Origin: a virus
Strand: one strand, 5' to 3'
DNA length: 36,469 nt
Virus record (IMG/VR): IMGVR_UViG_3300024346_000229
Location: 1 to 36,469 of that record
Shown here: in pieces, positions 10,002 through 16,473 of the stretch
Position numbering within the stretch: position 1 is the stretch's first letter
How the letters are laid out: each line of letters starts with the position of its first letter
The notes under the pieces: model-generated
What the model was told of the DNA's origin: nothing
Database searches by the model: none
Seen by the model: the letters and a program-made list of their open reading frames with translations, nothing else
Translations under genes and position numbers: made by a program

Positions 10002-10853
10002 TTACCAAAATTTATTAGGATTATAATTAATTGCAAGTATATGTTTTATTCGACTATCATCAGCTGATATTCTTCCTCTAACTTTAATAGAATATTTATA
10101 ATCATATGTTTCCACAATATAATCAGCGTATAAAGATTCCGTAAATTCATCTTTATTAATAATAATCATGTTATTAGATTTACTATTCTTAAACCAGTCA
10201 GCCACACGAATTTGATCATCTTTAGTAAACGAACCATCAGGTGAATATTTATTAAATTTAGTTGTATATGGTGGATCTAAAAACACAAAATCTCCCGTAG
10301 TTGCCGTTTTCACACAATTTTCAAAATCACCATTTAATATTGTAGTATTATCGAAAATATCTTGATATTCAGTATTCCAATCAATCCCCCTTAATTTTGT
10401 ATACCACCCGAATGGTACATTATATTCACCTTTAGAATTAAATCGATTCATACCACTAAATGATAATTGACGTAATATCCAAAATTGAATTGCCCTATCC
10501 ACATCATTATCAAAGTTTGAACTTCGGTAATAATAATATAATTCACCAGCGGTACTTTCAAATTGTTCTTTAGTAATACCCTCAAAATGCATCGTATTAT
10601 ACTCTTTTATTACACCTTGTAGTTTGGGTATTAATATATGTGAGTTTTCTTTTAATTGTGTATAAAAGTTATATATATCATACCACTTGTCATTTATAAC
10701 AGATGGTGTATGATGTATATTTAACCAAGCGGCGCCACCACCTACGAATGGTTCATAATATGTATTGATTTTTTCCGGCAGATATGATTTTATCTTTGGT
10801 AATTCTTTCGTCTTACCACCTGCCCACTTAAAGAATGGTTTCATATGTTTCAA
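10002..10853 (-). CDS. dam: D12-class (Dam-type) adenine-N6 DNA methyltransferase
   Basis: A 283-residue enzyme that methylates adenine using S-adenosylmethionine. It shows FFKWAGGK at the N-terminus (motif X), YEPFVGGGAAW (motif I, SAM binding) and FLDPPY (motif IV, catalytic DPPY). Length and motif order match phage and bacterial Dam/DpnM enzymes. Target specificity cannot be read here; GATC is the commonest for the class, but EcoRV-like and other targets occur. MKHMKPFF gives two possible ATG starts three codons apart. It lies 19 bases after the gene of a PD-(D/E)XK nuclease, suggesting a restriction-modification pair. Alternatively it is a solitary protective methylase, as in T4. Confidence 0.92.
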   Translation of the reverse strand: MKHMKPFFKWAGGKTKELPKIKSYLPEKINTYYEPFVGGGAAWLNIHHTPSVINDKWYDIYNFYTQLKENSHILIPKLQGVIKEYNTMHFEGITKEQFESTAGELYYYYRSSNFDNDVDRAIQFWILRQLSFSGMNRFNSKGEYNVPFGWYTKLRGIDWNTEYQDIFDNTTILNGDFENCVKTATTGDFVFLDPPYTTKFNKYSPDGSFTKDDQIRVADWFKNSKSNNMIIINKDEFTESLYADYIVETYDYKYSIKVRGRISADDSRIKHILAINYNPNKFW

Positions 10854-10872
10854 TCTTTTAATTGGTTATATA

Positions 10873-11478
10873 TTATAAATATGATGATTGTATTTTTTTA
10901 CCCAACTCTCTAAAAAATGAGTAATATGAGTTTTCATCAATATCCACATTAAGTATCCTAAATAAATCTTTAGGGTATGTTACATCTACATTATTTGTAT
11001 TACATTGTTTAATTTTAGAGTTATATTTTTTAGGAAGGCCACTTTCATCATATACAGCCCAAGTCATTAAAGAACTATCAATTGTATATCCCTTATATTC
11101 ATTTTTAAGATAATCACTAATAATTTTTATTTTATTATATGTAGCTGGTAGTTTTTCTGTATCTAATTCTAAATTTGATTTCAATTCTCTATAATAAACT
11201 ATTTTATTTTTAGTATCCATAAATAATAAATCAATATAATTTGATTTACCTTTACTAACATTTTTTATAACACCATCCGGTAAAATTTCCATACCACAAT
11301 CCTCTACAATAAATTTAAACCATTTTTCAAAATTTCTACCAACCTTAATATATAAAGAGGCAGTGGATGGTTGGCTACCAAATAATAAATAAGGTAATCC
11401 TCCTGGGTTAGATAATGTAGTAGTTTCTAAAATACTATCAATTATTTCTTCTGCTTTTTTTGTATATTTTGGAATCAT
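10873..11478 (-). CDS. Putative PD-(D/E)XK restriction-type endonuclease
   Basis: A 201-residue protein next to the Dam gene. The chain has Glu51 in a predicted helix (NFEKWFKF), Asp83 in a hydrophobic strand (YIDLLF) and Glu98-Leu-Lys100 at the end of the next strand (VYYRELKSN). This gives E...D-x14-E-x-K, the metal-binding core of PD-(D/E)XK nucleases. The size is typical of Type II restriction enzymes. From memory, the Type II enzyme MunI has the same D-x14-E-x-K spacing, but I see no wider similarity. The gene is led by a promoter cassette shared with another accessory gene. I infer cleavage of unmodified DNA; a Holliday resolvase or a host-genome-degrading nuclease is also possible. The sequence specificity is unknown. 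Confidence 0.65.
   Translation of the reverse strand: MIPKYTKKAEEIIDSILETTTLSNPGGLPYLLFGSQPSTASLYIKVGRNFEKWFKFIVEDCGMEILPDGVIKNVSKGKSNYIDLLFMDTKNKIVYYRELKSNLELDTEKLPATYNKIKIISDYLKNEYKGYTIDSSLMTWAVYDESGLPKKYNSKIKQCNTNNVDVTYPKDLFRILNVDIDENSYYSFFRELGKKIQSSYL
10874..10881 (-). promoter_or_regulatory. TATTTATA box before the methylase gene
   Basis: On the minus strand CATATTTATA overlaps the last codons of the nuclease gene and ends 20 bases before the methylase ATG, the same spacing seen at tail genes. The methylase could therefore be expressed separately from the nuclease. Confidence 0.4.
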
Positions 11479-11520
11479 AATTTAATTGTTTTAAGTTTTA
11501 TCTCTCTCTTTATTACATAG

Positions 11521-11552
11521 TAAATATACGAAAAAAATCCGAGATAAACAAG
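11521..11552 (-). promoter_or_regulatory. Early-type promoter of the nuclease gene (copy A)
   Basis: CTTG at 11552-11549, 20 bases, then TATATTTA at 11528-11521. The leader to the ATG at 11478 is about 35 bases and contains GAGAGAGAT, the nearest thing to a ribosome site here. Confidence 0.65.
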
Positions 11553-11565
11553 TTATTTCGGTTTT
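11535..11565 (-). terminator. Hairpin terminator ending the 124-residue gene
   Basis: On the minus strand CCGA pairs with TCGG, then after one mismatch ATAA pairs with TTAT around a 5-base loop, followed by seven T. It lies 10 bases after the stop of the gene at 11576 and overlaps the promoter of the next gene. Confidence 0.6.
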
Positions 11566-11575
11566 ATTTTTATAT

Positions 11576-11950
11576 TTAAAACGATAGTCCTTTTACAGAA
11601 TACGAAGTTGTTAATTTTCTATTTCCTTTCGGTCTACTTCTAAATGGAGCGATTGGTGAGTAATCAAACTGATGTGATTTCAACATTTTTAATAAATCAT
11701 CATAGTTTACAATTGAAACATCTTTGATTTCACAAGTCTTGATTTTTCTATTACTATCGTTGTTTCTCAATACAACGGTTTCACCAATTTCAAAATCATC
11801 TTTGTTAGATGAAAATACTAAAAATCCACTTGTGGTTAACCAAGCGTACATTTTATTTAACCAAAAATCATCATATATACCCCAATCATATTGAGTGTTT
11901 CCGTTTTCAATTCCTACTACGCCTATTGATAATACTGTTACTGTTTTCAT
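11576..11950 (-). CDS. Hypothetical accessory protein
   Basis: A 124-residue protein (MKTVTVLSIGVVG...) that I do not recognise. The first 11 residues are hydrophobic but are followed by acidic and aromatic residues (YDWGIYDDFWL), so a signal peptide is unlikely. The C-terminus is basic and Arg-rich (FRSRPKGNRK). It begins inside the upstream 57-residue ORF in another frame and ends just before a terminator. Genes in this position in phages are often host take-over or anti-defence factors; that is inference from place, not from sequence. Confidence 0.7.
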   Translation of the reverse strand: MKTVTVLSIGVVGIENGNTQYDWGIYDDFWLNKMYAWLTTSGFLVFSSNKDDFEIGETVVLRNNDSNRKIKTCEIKDVSIVNYDDLLKMLKSHQFDYSPIAPFRSRPKGNRKLTTSYSVKGLSF

Positions 11951-12080
11951 ATTTTATGTTTTTAAGTTCGTTTAATTCATCTATTTCAACCATCAATACT
12001 TCCTTTCTATCAACATCAGATGTGGTTTCATGTTCATACCACAACACAGTTAATTTTCTATTTATATCAATTTTTCTCAT
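11907..12080 (-). CDS. Small hypothetical protein overlapping the next gene
   Basis: A 57-residue ORF (MRKIDINRKLTVLWYEHETT...) that begins two bases after the leader of promoter cassette copy B. It overlaps the first 44 bases of the 124-residue gene in another frame. The first 40 residues look like a normal acidic protein (VEIDELNELKN); the last part, Ser/Asn/Arg-rich, is constrained by the overlap. I do not recognise it. It is supported by its ATG position after the repeated promoter. Confidence 0.55.
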   Translation of the reverse strand: MRKIDINRKLTVLWYEHETTSDVDRKEVLMVEIDELNELKNIKYENSNSIINRRSRN

Positions 12081-12134
12081 AACTCTCTCTCTTTATTACA
12101 TAGTAAATATACGAAGAAATTGTAAATTTGCAAA
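12081..12134 (-). promoter_or_regulatory. Early-type promoter, cassette copy B
   Basis: TTTG at 12134-12131, 19 bases, then TATATTTA at 12111-12104, and the leader CTATGTAATAAAGAGAGAG shared with copies A and C. The -33/-7 elements are the best match to a Bacteroidota promoter in the window. Copy B lacks the upstream hairpin of the other two copies. Confidence 0.7.
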
Positions 12135-12155
12135 ACATTAAATGTTAAAGTTTTG
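12131..12155. repeat. Palindrome overlapping promoter B
   Basis: CAAAAC and GTTTTG form the outer arms (12131-12136, 12150-12155), and AACATT/AATGTT (12134-12146) an inner palindrome. It covers the TTTG -33 element of copy B, so it could be an operator; chance in A+T-rich DNA is also possible. Confidence 0.35.
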
Positions 12156-12165
12156 TTAAAATTTA

Positions 12166-12480
12166 TTAGTATTTCCAAGTTGAAGATGCAACACTTCTCA
12201 ATTCACTTGTTAAATTACTTACCAAGTACTCCAACAATTCATCCCTTGATATTTTTACTACGAACTGCCTGTCAGTTTCACTTTTACCAACATTGTTTAT
12301 TACAGCTGTAACTAAATAATCATCACCATTTATGGAAACTGATGTATCGTATAAGGTAGGTCTACCTTTAAATTCAGTTGGAATTACTTTTCGTATTTTA
12401 TTAAAAGCTATTACTTTTAATTGGGATTCGAATAAATTACCATCTGCAGACTCAATAAAAATAACGGAATTTGTTTTCAT
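12166..12480 (-). CDS. Hypothetical accessory protein
   Basis: A 104-residue protein (MKTNSVIFIESADGN...). It appears to alternate beta-strands (VIFIES, SVSINGDDYLVTAVI, RQFVVKI) with a C-terminal helix (RDELLEYLVSNL). No catalytic or zinc motif is visible and I do not recognise the family. It is led by promoter cassette copy C, so it is a single-gene unit like the nuclease gene behind copy A. It may be a host take-over or anti-defence protein by position only. Confidence 0.7.
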   Translation of the reverse strand: MKTNSVIFIESADGNLFESQLKVIAFNKIRKVIPTEFKGRPTLYDTSVSINGDDYLVTAVINNVGKSETDRQFVVKISRDELLEYLVSNLTSELRSVASSTWKY

Positions 12481-12522
12481 AATTTAAATGTTTTAAGGTT
12501 TAACTCTCTCTTTATTACATAG

Positions 12523-12554
12523 TAAATATACGAAAAAAATCCGAGATACACAAG
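12523..12554 (-). promoter_or_regulatory. Early-type promoter, cassette copy C
   Basis: CTTG at 12554-12551, 20 bases, then TATATTTA at 12530-12523. It sits inside the terminator hairpin of the upstream gene, so termination and initiation are packed into one 45-base block. Confidence 0.65.
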
Positions 12555-12567
12555 TTATTTCGGATTT
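12537..12567 (-). terminator. Hairpin terminator ending the SegE-like gene
   Basis: On the minus strand AAATCCGA pairs with TCGGATTT (8 bases). After one A-C mismatch, ATA pairs with TAT around a 7-base loop, followed by a run of T. It begins 10 bases after the stop at 12578. Confidence 0.7.
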
Positions 12568-12577
12568 ATTTTTATGT

Positions 12578-13033
12578 TTATTCATCATCTATCGAACTTG
12601 CATCTTTTCTGAAATAAGTTCCGTTGATATTCGAATTATAATATTCATAATCAGTTTCTAATACACCTTTAACGAAAAGATATTTGGTTTCTAAATAAGA
12701 TAATTGTTTTTTTGCATATGCATATTGTAATATTTCACGTGTGAATGTAATACCTTTTTTGATGTCCTCATTTAAATCTTTATTAGAACCTGTATATATT
12801 TGCCAATCAGATTCCTTTTTCACCATTTCATATAATTTCTTACGTTTATCCGTTATAAGTTTAGATTCTTTTTTTCCGAACTTACGCTTCCTTACCGAAT
12901 ATAATGATTTTTTACCAATATATTTTTTACCATTTGATGTGACTATTAGATATACAAATCCAATTGCATCATCTGGCATATCAGTAACACCATTGACTGA
13001 TTTATTATTATATTTCCATTTTTCTATAACCAT
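12578..13033 (-). CDS. SegE-like GIY-YIG endonuclease
   Basis: A 151-residue protein with an N-terminal GIY-YIG core: GFVYLIVTSNGKKYIGKK near residues 26-43, with Lys/Arg-rich strands after it. The pattern SDWQIYTGSNKDL and the C-terminal LSYLETKYLFVKGVL match the SegE-like family of T4-type phages. Those enzymes cut DNA as free-standing homing endonucleases and spread their own gene. The ATG at 13033 is preferred to a TTG seven codons upstream because the conserved part starts just after it. Catalytic Tyr residues of GIY and YIG are present, but the downstream Arg and Glu cannot be assigned with certainty. It sits at the edge of the accessory island and ends at a hairpin terminator. Confidence 0.8.
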   Translation of the reverse strand: MVIEKWKYNNKSVNGVTDMPDDAIGFVYLIVTSNGKKYIGKKSLYSVRKRKFGKKESKLITDKRKKLYEMVKKESDWQIYTGSNKDLNEDIKKGITFTREILQYAYAKKQLSYLETKYLFVKGVLETDYEYYNSNINGTYFRKDASSIDDE

Positions 13034-13060
13034 GATTGTAATTGTTTTAGACAAGAATGT

Positions 13061-13078
13061 ATTACCCTTGTGAGTAAT
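13061..13078 (-). promoter_or_regulatory. Hairpin upstream of the SegE-like gene
   Basis: ATTACCC and GAGTAAT form a seven-pair stem (one G-U in the RNA) with a 4-base loop, 27 bases before the ATG at 13033. No T-run follows on the minus strand, so a terminator is unlikely; it may be a leader structure. Confidence 0.4.
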
Positions 13079-13102
13079 ATATTTTGTTTATGTAAGTTGT
13101 TA

Positions 13103-13285
13103 TTAGTATTTTACTGTACTGGAGTATGGTGTTTTACTAACAGCCCCACCACGTGAAGTATCAACAAGTGAATCGTTTCCAATCAAATCTTTTCCACCAT
13201 CAACCGTTAAAGGTGTTTTATCACTATTTTTTTTAATTTGGTCTTTGTATTCTGATTTTTCAAAAATGTCTATTAATGATGCCAT
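13103..13285 (-). CDS. Small hypothetical protein at the end of the tail block
   Basis: A 60-residue hydrophilic protein (MASLIDIFEKSEYKDQ...) with a short N-terminal helix and a Gly/Ser/Thr-rich, apparently disordered tail (SRGGAVSKTPYSSTVKY). It has no known domain. It lies last in the tail gene block behind a weak TATTTATA-like box, so a minor virion component is plausible. Its function is unknown. Confidence 0.65.
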   Translation of the reverse strand: MASLIDIFEKSEYKDQIKKNSDKTPLTVDGGKDLIGNDSLVDTSRGGAVSKTPYSSTVKY

Positions 13286-13304
13286 ATTGTATGTTCCTTT
13301 TTTA

Positions 13305-13312
13305 TATAAGTA
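13305..13312 (-). promoter_or_regulatory. Variant TATTTATA box before the 60-residue gene
   Basis: The coding strand reads TACTTATA, one change from the box, ending 19 bases before the ATG. The spacing agrees with the better copies. Confidence 0.35.
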
Positions 13313-13326
13313 TTAAAATATTTTGT

Positions 13327-14457
13327 TTATGTATCTAATCGAATTATGAAATTCAAATTATAATTCGGTAATTTTTTTATTGGTTTGGGTAATTTAGCAA
13401 CAGCAACCATATTTAAATGTTCATCATATAGACCAATCGTAGTGATATATGTTGATAAATATGAGCCTGTTGGATCGGTTGTACCGTATTCGAAAAAATC
13501 ATCCCAACTACCTGTTGTACTACCAATTGAACCAAGAAATTCACCCTTTTGTGAAATATCAGCAATTTCTTTTATAGTAACTTCACCCGCTGGAAAACTA
13601 TTTGTTTCTCCTGTTATTTCAAATTTATATGAATTACGTACATTTACATCAACTGCACTTGGATTTTGTGAAATATTAAATTCACCTTTTTCTGCAGTTA
13701 TTAGAACTTCTGTTTCGTATATAGTTTGTGTTGAACGATATGAAAGAGTATATGTAGTAAATGCTGGTACGTTTGTCAATACAATAAGACCATCATCATA
13801 AAATACATTTCCAATTTTATTAGATATAATTTCTTCGTTTGAGAATAATAATTCAACACTCAATGTTATAATTCCCAATTGTGCATCCCAAAAGAAAACA
13901 ACTTGTGAATCTGTAATATTATCGATTGTAAATACACCAATACCAGTCTGTGCATCAAAATATGAACATGTAACTTCATATGTAGCAATTCCATCACTAA
14001 AAACTAATAATTGAGTTTCTGCATCATATGATATCCAATTATACGTAGGATTTTTTGAAGTAATTCCACCCCAATAATTATCTACAAATATATCATCAAT
14101 ATCATCAATCGTTAATACAATACTACCTTTTTTAATTTCTTCACCATATTTTGATTGTGGTAATTGTATTATTGAAATACTATCACCTAAATTTCTCTCA
14201 AATACCCAATCTGCGGGATTTTTCATCAAACCATATTGTGTGAATAAATTCCCATCAGCTGAATAATATTTAGCCTTTATGGAATTATATAATGGATGAA
14301 CATACAATCCTTGACTTGTAGTAGATGTATCAACATCAAATAATCCAGATTCGTTAAACGCACCTACTACTGGAATATCAGCCTCTGTGATATACCACTC
14401 CTTATAAACTTTAAAGTTCTTATTTGATATATTCGATTTTGGAATAGTTTTAAACAT
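13327..14457 (-). CDS. Tail structural protein, paralogue of the next gene
   Basis: A 376-residue beta-rich protein with no signal peptide. Its C-terminus (YITTIGLYDEHLNMVAVAKLPKPIKK) closely follows that of the 403-residue gene product upstream (YITTVGLYSDSNELLAVAKTSQPIPK), and a preceding FNISQNP segment matches FNFSNNP there. This GLY...AVAK..PI ending occurs in tail or baseplate proteins of marine T4-like phages (my recall). The rest differs, so the pair shares an attachment domain with diverged outer parts. It has its own TATTTATA box and follows a strong terminator. The exact position in the tail is unknown. Confidence 0.7.
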   Translation of the reverse strand: MFKTIPKSNISNKNFKVYKEWYITEADIPVVGAFNESGLFDVDTSTTSQGLYVHPLYNSIKAKYYSADGNLFTQYGLMKNPADWVFERNLGDSISIIQLPQSKYGEEIKKGSIVLTIDDIDDIFVDNYWGGITSKNPTYNWISYDAETQLLVFSDGIATYEVTCSYFDAQTGIGVFTIDNITDSQVVFFWDAQLGIITLSVELLFSNEEIISNKIGNVFYDDGLIVLTNVPAFTTYTLSYRSTQTIYETEVLITAEKGEFNISQNPSAVDVNVRNSYKFEITGETNSFPAGEVTIKEIADISQKGEFLGSIGSTTGSWDDFFEYGTTDPTGSYLSTYITTIGLYDEHLNMVAVAKLPKPIKKLPNYNLNFIIRLDT

Positions 14458-14476
14458 AATAGTATCTTGCTCTCTA

Positions 14477-14484
14477 TATAAATA
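14477..14484 (-). promoter_or_regulatory. TATTTATA box before the 376-residue tail gene
   Basis: The coding strand reads AATATTTATATA, ending 19 bases before the ATG. It follows directly after the terminator at 14499, in the same arrangement as at 31642. Confidence 0.5.
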
Positions 14485-14498
14485 TTAGAAATAAAAAA

Positions 14499-14520
14499 AC
14501 CCAACTTTTTACGGTTGGGT
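14499..14520 (-). terminator. Strong hairpin terminator
   Basis: ACCCAAC pairs with GTTGGGT across an 8-base loop and is followed on the minus strand by seven T. It lies 26 bases after the stop of the 403-residue gene. It is nearly identical to the terminator at 31663-31686. Confidence 0.85.
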
Positions 14521-14545
14521 ATCGTGTTTTATATTTAAAGTTTTC

Positions 14546-15757
14546 TTAAAATGATAATTTAACTTTTATTAAAATTTCCTTATCAAATGATTTCGGAATT
14601 GGTTGTGAAGTTTTAGCAACCGCTAATAATTCGTTTGAATCACTATATAAACCAACTGTTGTAATATAAGTTTTTGGGTCATTCACAAATGATGGTTCAA
14701 CAAATGTTCCATCTGAACCAGTTACGAAAGTTGGGTTGTTTGAGAAATTATATTCTCTGTTAGTTGCTCTTACGAAATAATGAGCTGTTGATATATTTTC
14801 TGTTCTACGTGATTGTATATTTGAACCAAGTGCCATTGATTCGTATAATAATCTATGATTGTATTTTTCTGTATCTACTCCTACATCACCAGATAGTGAT
14901 ACACCTAATACTGTACCAATTTTACTACCTAATGCAGTTGGGTTTAATACTATAATTCCTTGGTCTGGATAAAATAATCCATATCCTTGTCCGGTTGTTA
15001 CATCAAATGTACTTGTTATGGTAGCTTCACTTTCCGTACCTAAATTTAATGTACCCTCTACGATATTAAATACTCTACCTGCCTTACCAACTGTGTCCGA
15101 GAATTTTTTACCACTATCATCAATGAATGTAAATGCACCAAGTGAACCACTCAATACCATTGAGAAGTTTCCTGGATCCATAGATTCTTTGTACCTTGAA
15201 CGTGAAACATTTACAACATAAATAGCATCTGAATCATAAGTTCCTGCTGATGAATCTGATACGAATGTAAAATATTCATCATCTTGATCTAATAACATAG
15301 AACGATATTGTGCATACGTTGCTTTTGTTGATAATGTAGAATCAACATTATTTGCAAGTGATACTGAACCTAATCCAGTTTTATTACCATATGCAACCGC
15401 TAATTGTACAGTTGAACCACTTGGATCACCATCATATACATTTAAATAATACGTTCCTGATGTTGACGTATCCTGTACAGAAGATGTAAAAAATGTTGTA
15501 AGACTTCCAGCATCACCACTAAAAAGACCAGTTGTTACAACTTCGGTTTTCCCAGTGATTTGATCAAACTCACCAAATCTCTTATATATTCCTGTATTTA
15601 TAGTTCCACCTTGTGCAGTAAGTTTGTCACCACCCGTTAGATAACTGTTTAAAATATCTACAATTTGTTCTGATGTTAAACTACCTTGATTTACTGATAG
15701 GTACGTTGCCAGTTGTTGTGATAAATTCGTTCCTGCTTGTCCTGTTATTTGTGCCAT
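14546..15757 (-). CDS. Tail structural protein with shared C-terminal domain
   Basis: A 403-residue protein. The N-terminal 60 residues are helical and Gln-rich (MAQITGQAGTNLSQQLATYL), followed by Thr/Ser/Gly-rich beta domains. The C-terminal part (TNREYNFSNNP..., YITTVGLYSDSNELLAVAKTSQPIP) is shared with the neighbouring 376-residue protein. I infer a sheath- or baseplate-associated protein or short fiber; enzymatic motifs are absent. Transcription of the unit ends at the 14499 terminator. Confidence 0.7.
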   Translation of the reverse strand: MAQITGQAGTNLSQQLATYLSVNQGSLTSEQIVDILNSYLTGGDKLTAQGGTINTGIYKRFGEFDQITGKTEVVTTGLFSGDAGSLTTFFTSSVQDTSTSGTYYLNVYDGDPSGSTVQLAVAYGNKTGLGSVSLANNVDSTLSTKATYAQYRSMLLDQDDEYFTFVSDSSAGTYDSDAIYVVNVSRSRYKESMDPGNFSMVLSGSLGAFTFIDDSGKKFSDTVGKAGRVFNIVEGTLNLGTESEATITSTFDVTTGQGYGLFYPDQGIIVLNPTALGSKIGTVLGVSLSGDVGVDTEKYNHRLLYESMALGSNIQSRRTENISTAHYFVRATNREYNFSNNPTFVTGSDGTFVEPSFVNDPKTYITTVGLYSDSNELLAVAKTSQPIPKSFDKEILIKVKLSF

Positions 15758-15781
15758 AATTTATTTTTCTAATATATTTTC

Positions 15782-15789
15782 TATAAAAT
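15782..15789 (-). promoter_or_regulatory. Weak TATTTATA-like box
   Basis: The coding strand reads ATTTTATA, ending 24 bases before the ATG of the 403-residue gene. It is one base off the box and could be chance. Confidence 0.25.
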
Positions 15790-15803
15790 CAGATTTCTAT
15801 TTT

Positions 15804-16457
15804 TTATTTTAGTTCTATTTTAATTTTACCATCATCCGATAACTTAGATACAACTGCTGAATTATATGTTTTAGATCCTACTTGGAATTCAATTTCAAGG
15901 TTTCTATAATTATGCATTTTAATTTGTTTGATAGCATTGTTTAATTGATCAACGGTATTAAATGCAACGCTTACAGGTGGGTGAAAGAACTCATGTATCT
16001 TTGAAAGTCTATCTTTCATTGATTTAGTTGTTTCAAGCGTTTTAAAGGTCTTATACATATAATCAAGATATACATCTAAACTTTCATATTTTTTCGCAAT
16101 TGTTTCAGCATTAGATTTATCTGGTCCCCAACTACCATTGCCGGTATTAAAATTAGGATATGTTCCATTTGTTGTTTCGTAAAACTTTTGTGCTGCTTTA
16201 TAAAATTCTTTTTCGTTGGGGAAATTTTGTTTTGAATTAAATCGGTTTTTCCCAACTTCATCAGCTTTATATTGTTGTATAAAATCTTCTAGTGATTTAG
16301 CTTTTATAGCTAAATCACTAAAATTAGGTCCTTTTCTATCTTGAATAAACCTACCATCTTCATTAATAATAGTACTATTTTCAAAGTTTTTTGATTTAAC
16401 TTTACCAATAGAAAATTTATTTTCTGATATATACTTTCTATAATCGAACTTTCCCAT
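15804..16457 (-). CDS. Hypothetical protein within the tail block
   Basis: A 217-residue, Lys-rich, mostly helical protein (MGKFDYRKYISENKFSIGKV...). It has an N-terminal region that could be disordered, a Gly/Asn-rich loop (YPNFNTGNGSWGP) and a beta C-terminus (LEIEFQVGSKTYNSAVVSKL). I do not recognise it. It sits 16 bases after the 209-residue gene, so it is co-transcribed with tail genes. Roles such as a chaperone or an assembly protein are equally possible. Confidence 0.7.
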   Translation of the reverse strand: MGKFDYRKYISENKFSIGKVKSKNFENSTIINEDGRFIQDRKGPNFSDLAIKAKSLEDFIQQYKADEVGKNRFNSKQNFPNEKEFYKAAQKFYETTNGTYPNFNTGNGSWGPDKSNAETIAKKYESLDVYLDYMYKTFKTLETTKSMKDRLSKIHEFFHPPVSVAFNTVDQLNNAIKQIKMHNYRNLEIEFQVGSKTYNSAVVSKLSDDGKIKIELK

Positions 16458-16473
16458 GTTTTATTTATTCTTT

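Larger units (their letters stand above)
11479..11570 (-). repeat. Promoter cassette copy A (terminator, promoter, leader)
   Basis: Copy A of a repeat also present at 12481-12570 (about 90% identical by eye over some 85 bases) and partly at 12081-12113. It holds, in order on the minus strand, a hairpin with T-run, a TATATTTA promoter, an ATAAAGAGAGAG leader and a TTAAAAC-rich start region. It leads directly into the nuclease gene. Confidence 0.85.
12481..12570 (-). repeat. Promoter cassette copy C (terminator, promoter, leader)
   Basis: Copy C of the repeat at 11479-11570, with the same hairpin, T-run, TATATTTA, GAGAGAG leader and TTAAAACATTTAAATT start region. It separates the SegE-like gene from the 104-residue gene. 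Confidence 0.85.
13075..13333. repeat. Near-identical 20-base direct repeats flanking the 60-residue gene
   Basis: Positions 13075-13094 and 13314-13333 agree at 18 of 20 bases, including an identical 16-base core (ATATTTTGTTTATGTA). The copies lie just after the stop codons of the 60-residue and 376-residue genes. They bracket the small gene at the border of tail block and accessory island. Confidence 0.55.

Noticed and set aside
10002-11478. Depletion of candidate target sites (GATC, GATATC, GTTAAC) as proof of restriction
   Set aside because: Several copies of each occur in the window by eye, so no avoidance is evident, and I could not count them properly.
12131-12155. Palindrome at promoter B as a certain operator
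   Set aside because: It is short and A+T-rich with two overlapping pairings; chance cannot be ruled out, so it is kept only as a low-confidence feature.
11501-12570. Repeats read as an attachment site or mobile element ends
   Set aside because: The repeated block consists of a terminator, promoter and leader in order in front of genes, which explains it better; no recombinase is nearby except the homing-type nuclease.
13034-13054. TTG start for the SegE-like gene seven codons upstream
   Set aside because: An ATG at 13033 directly precedes the conserved part, and the extra residues (SKTITI) match nothing in the family pattern.
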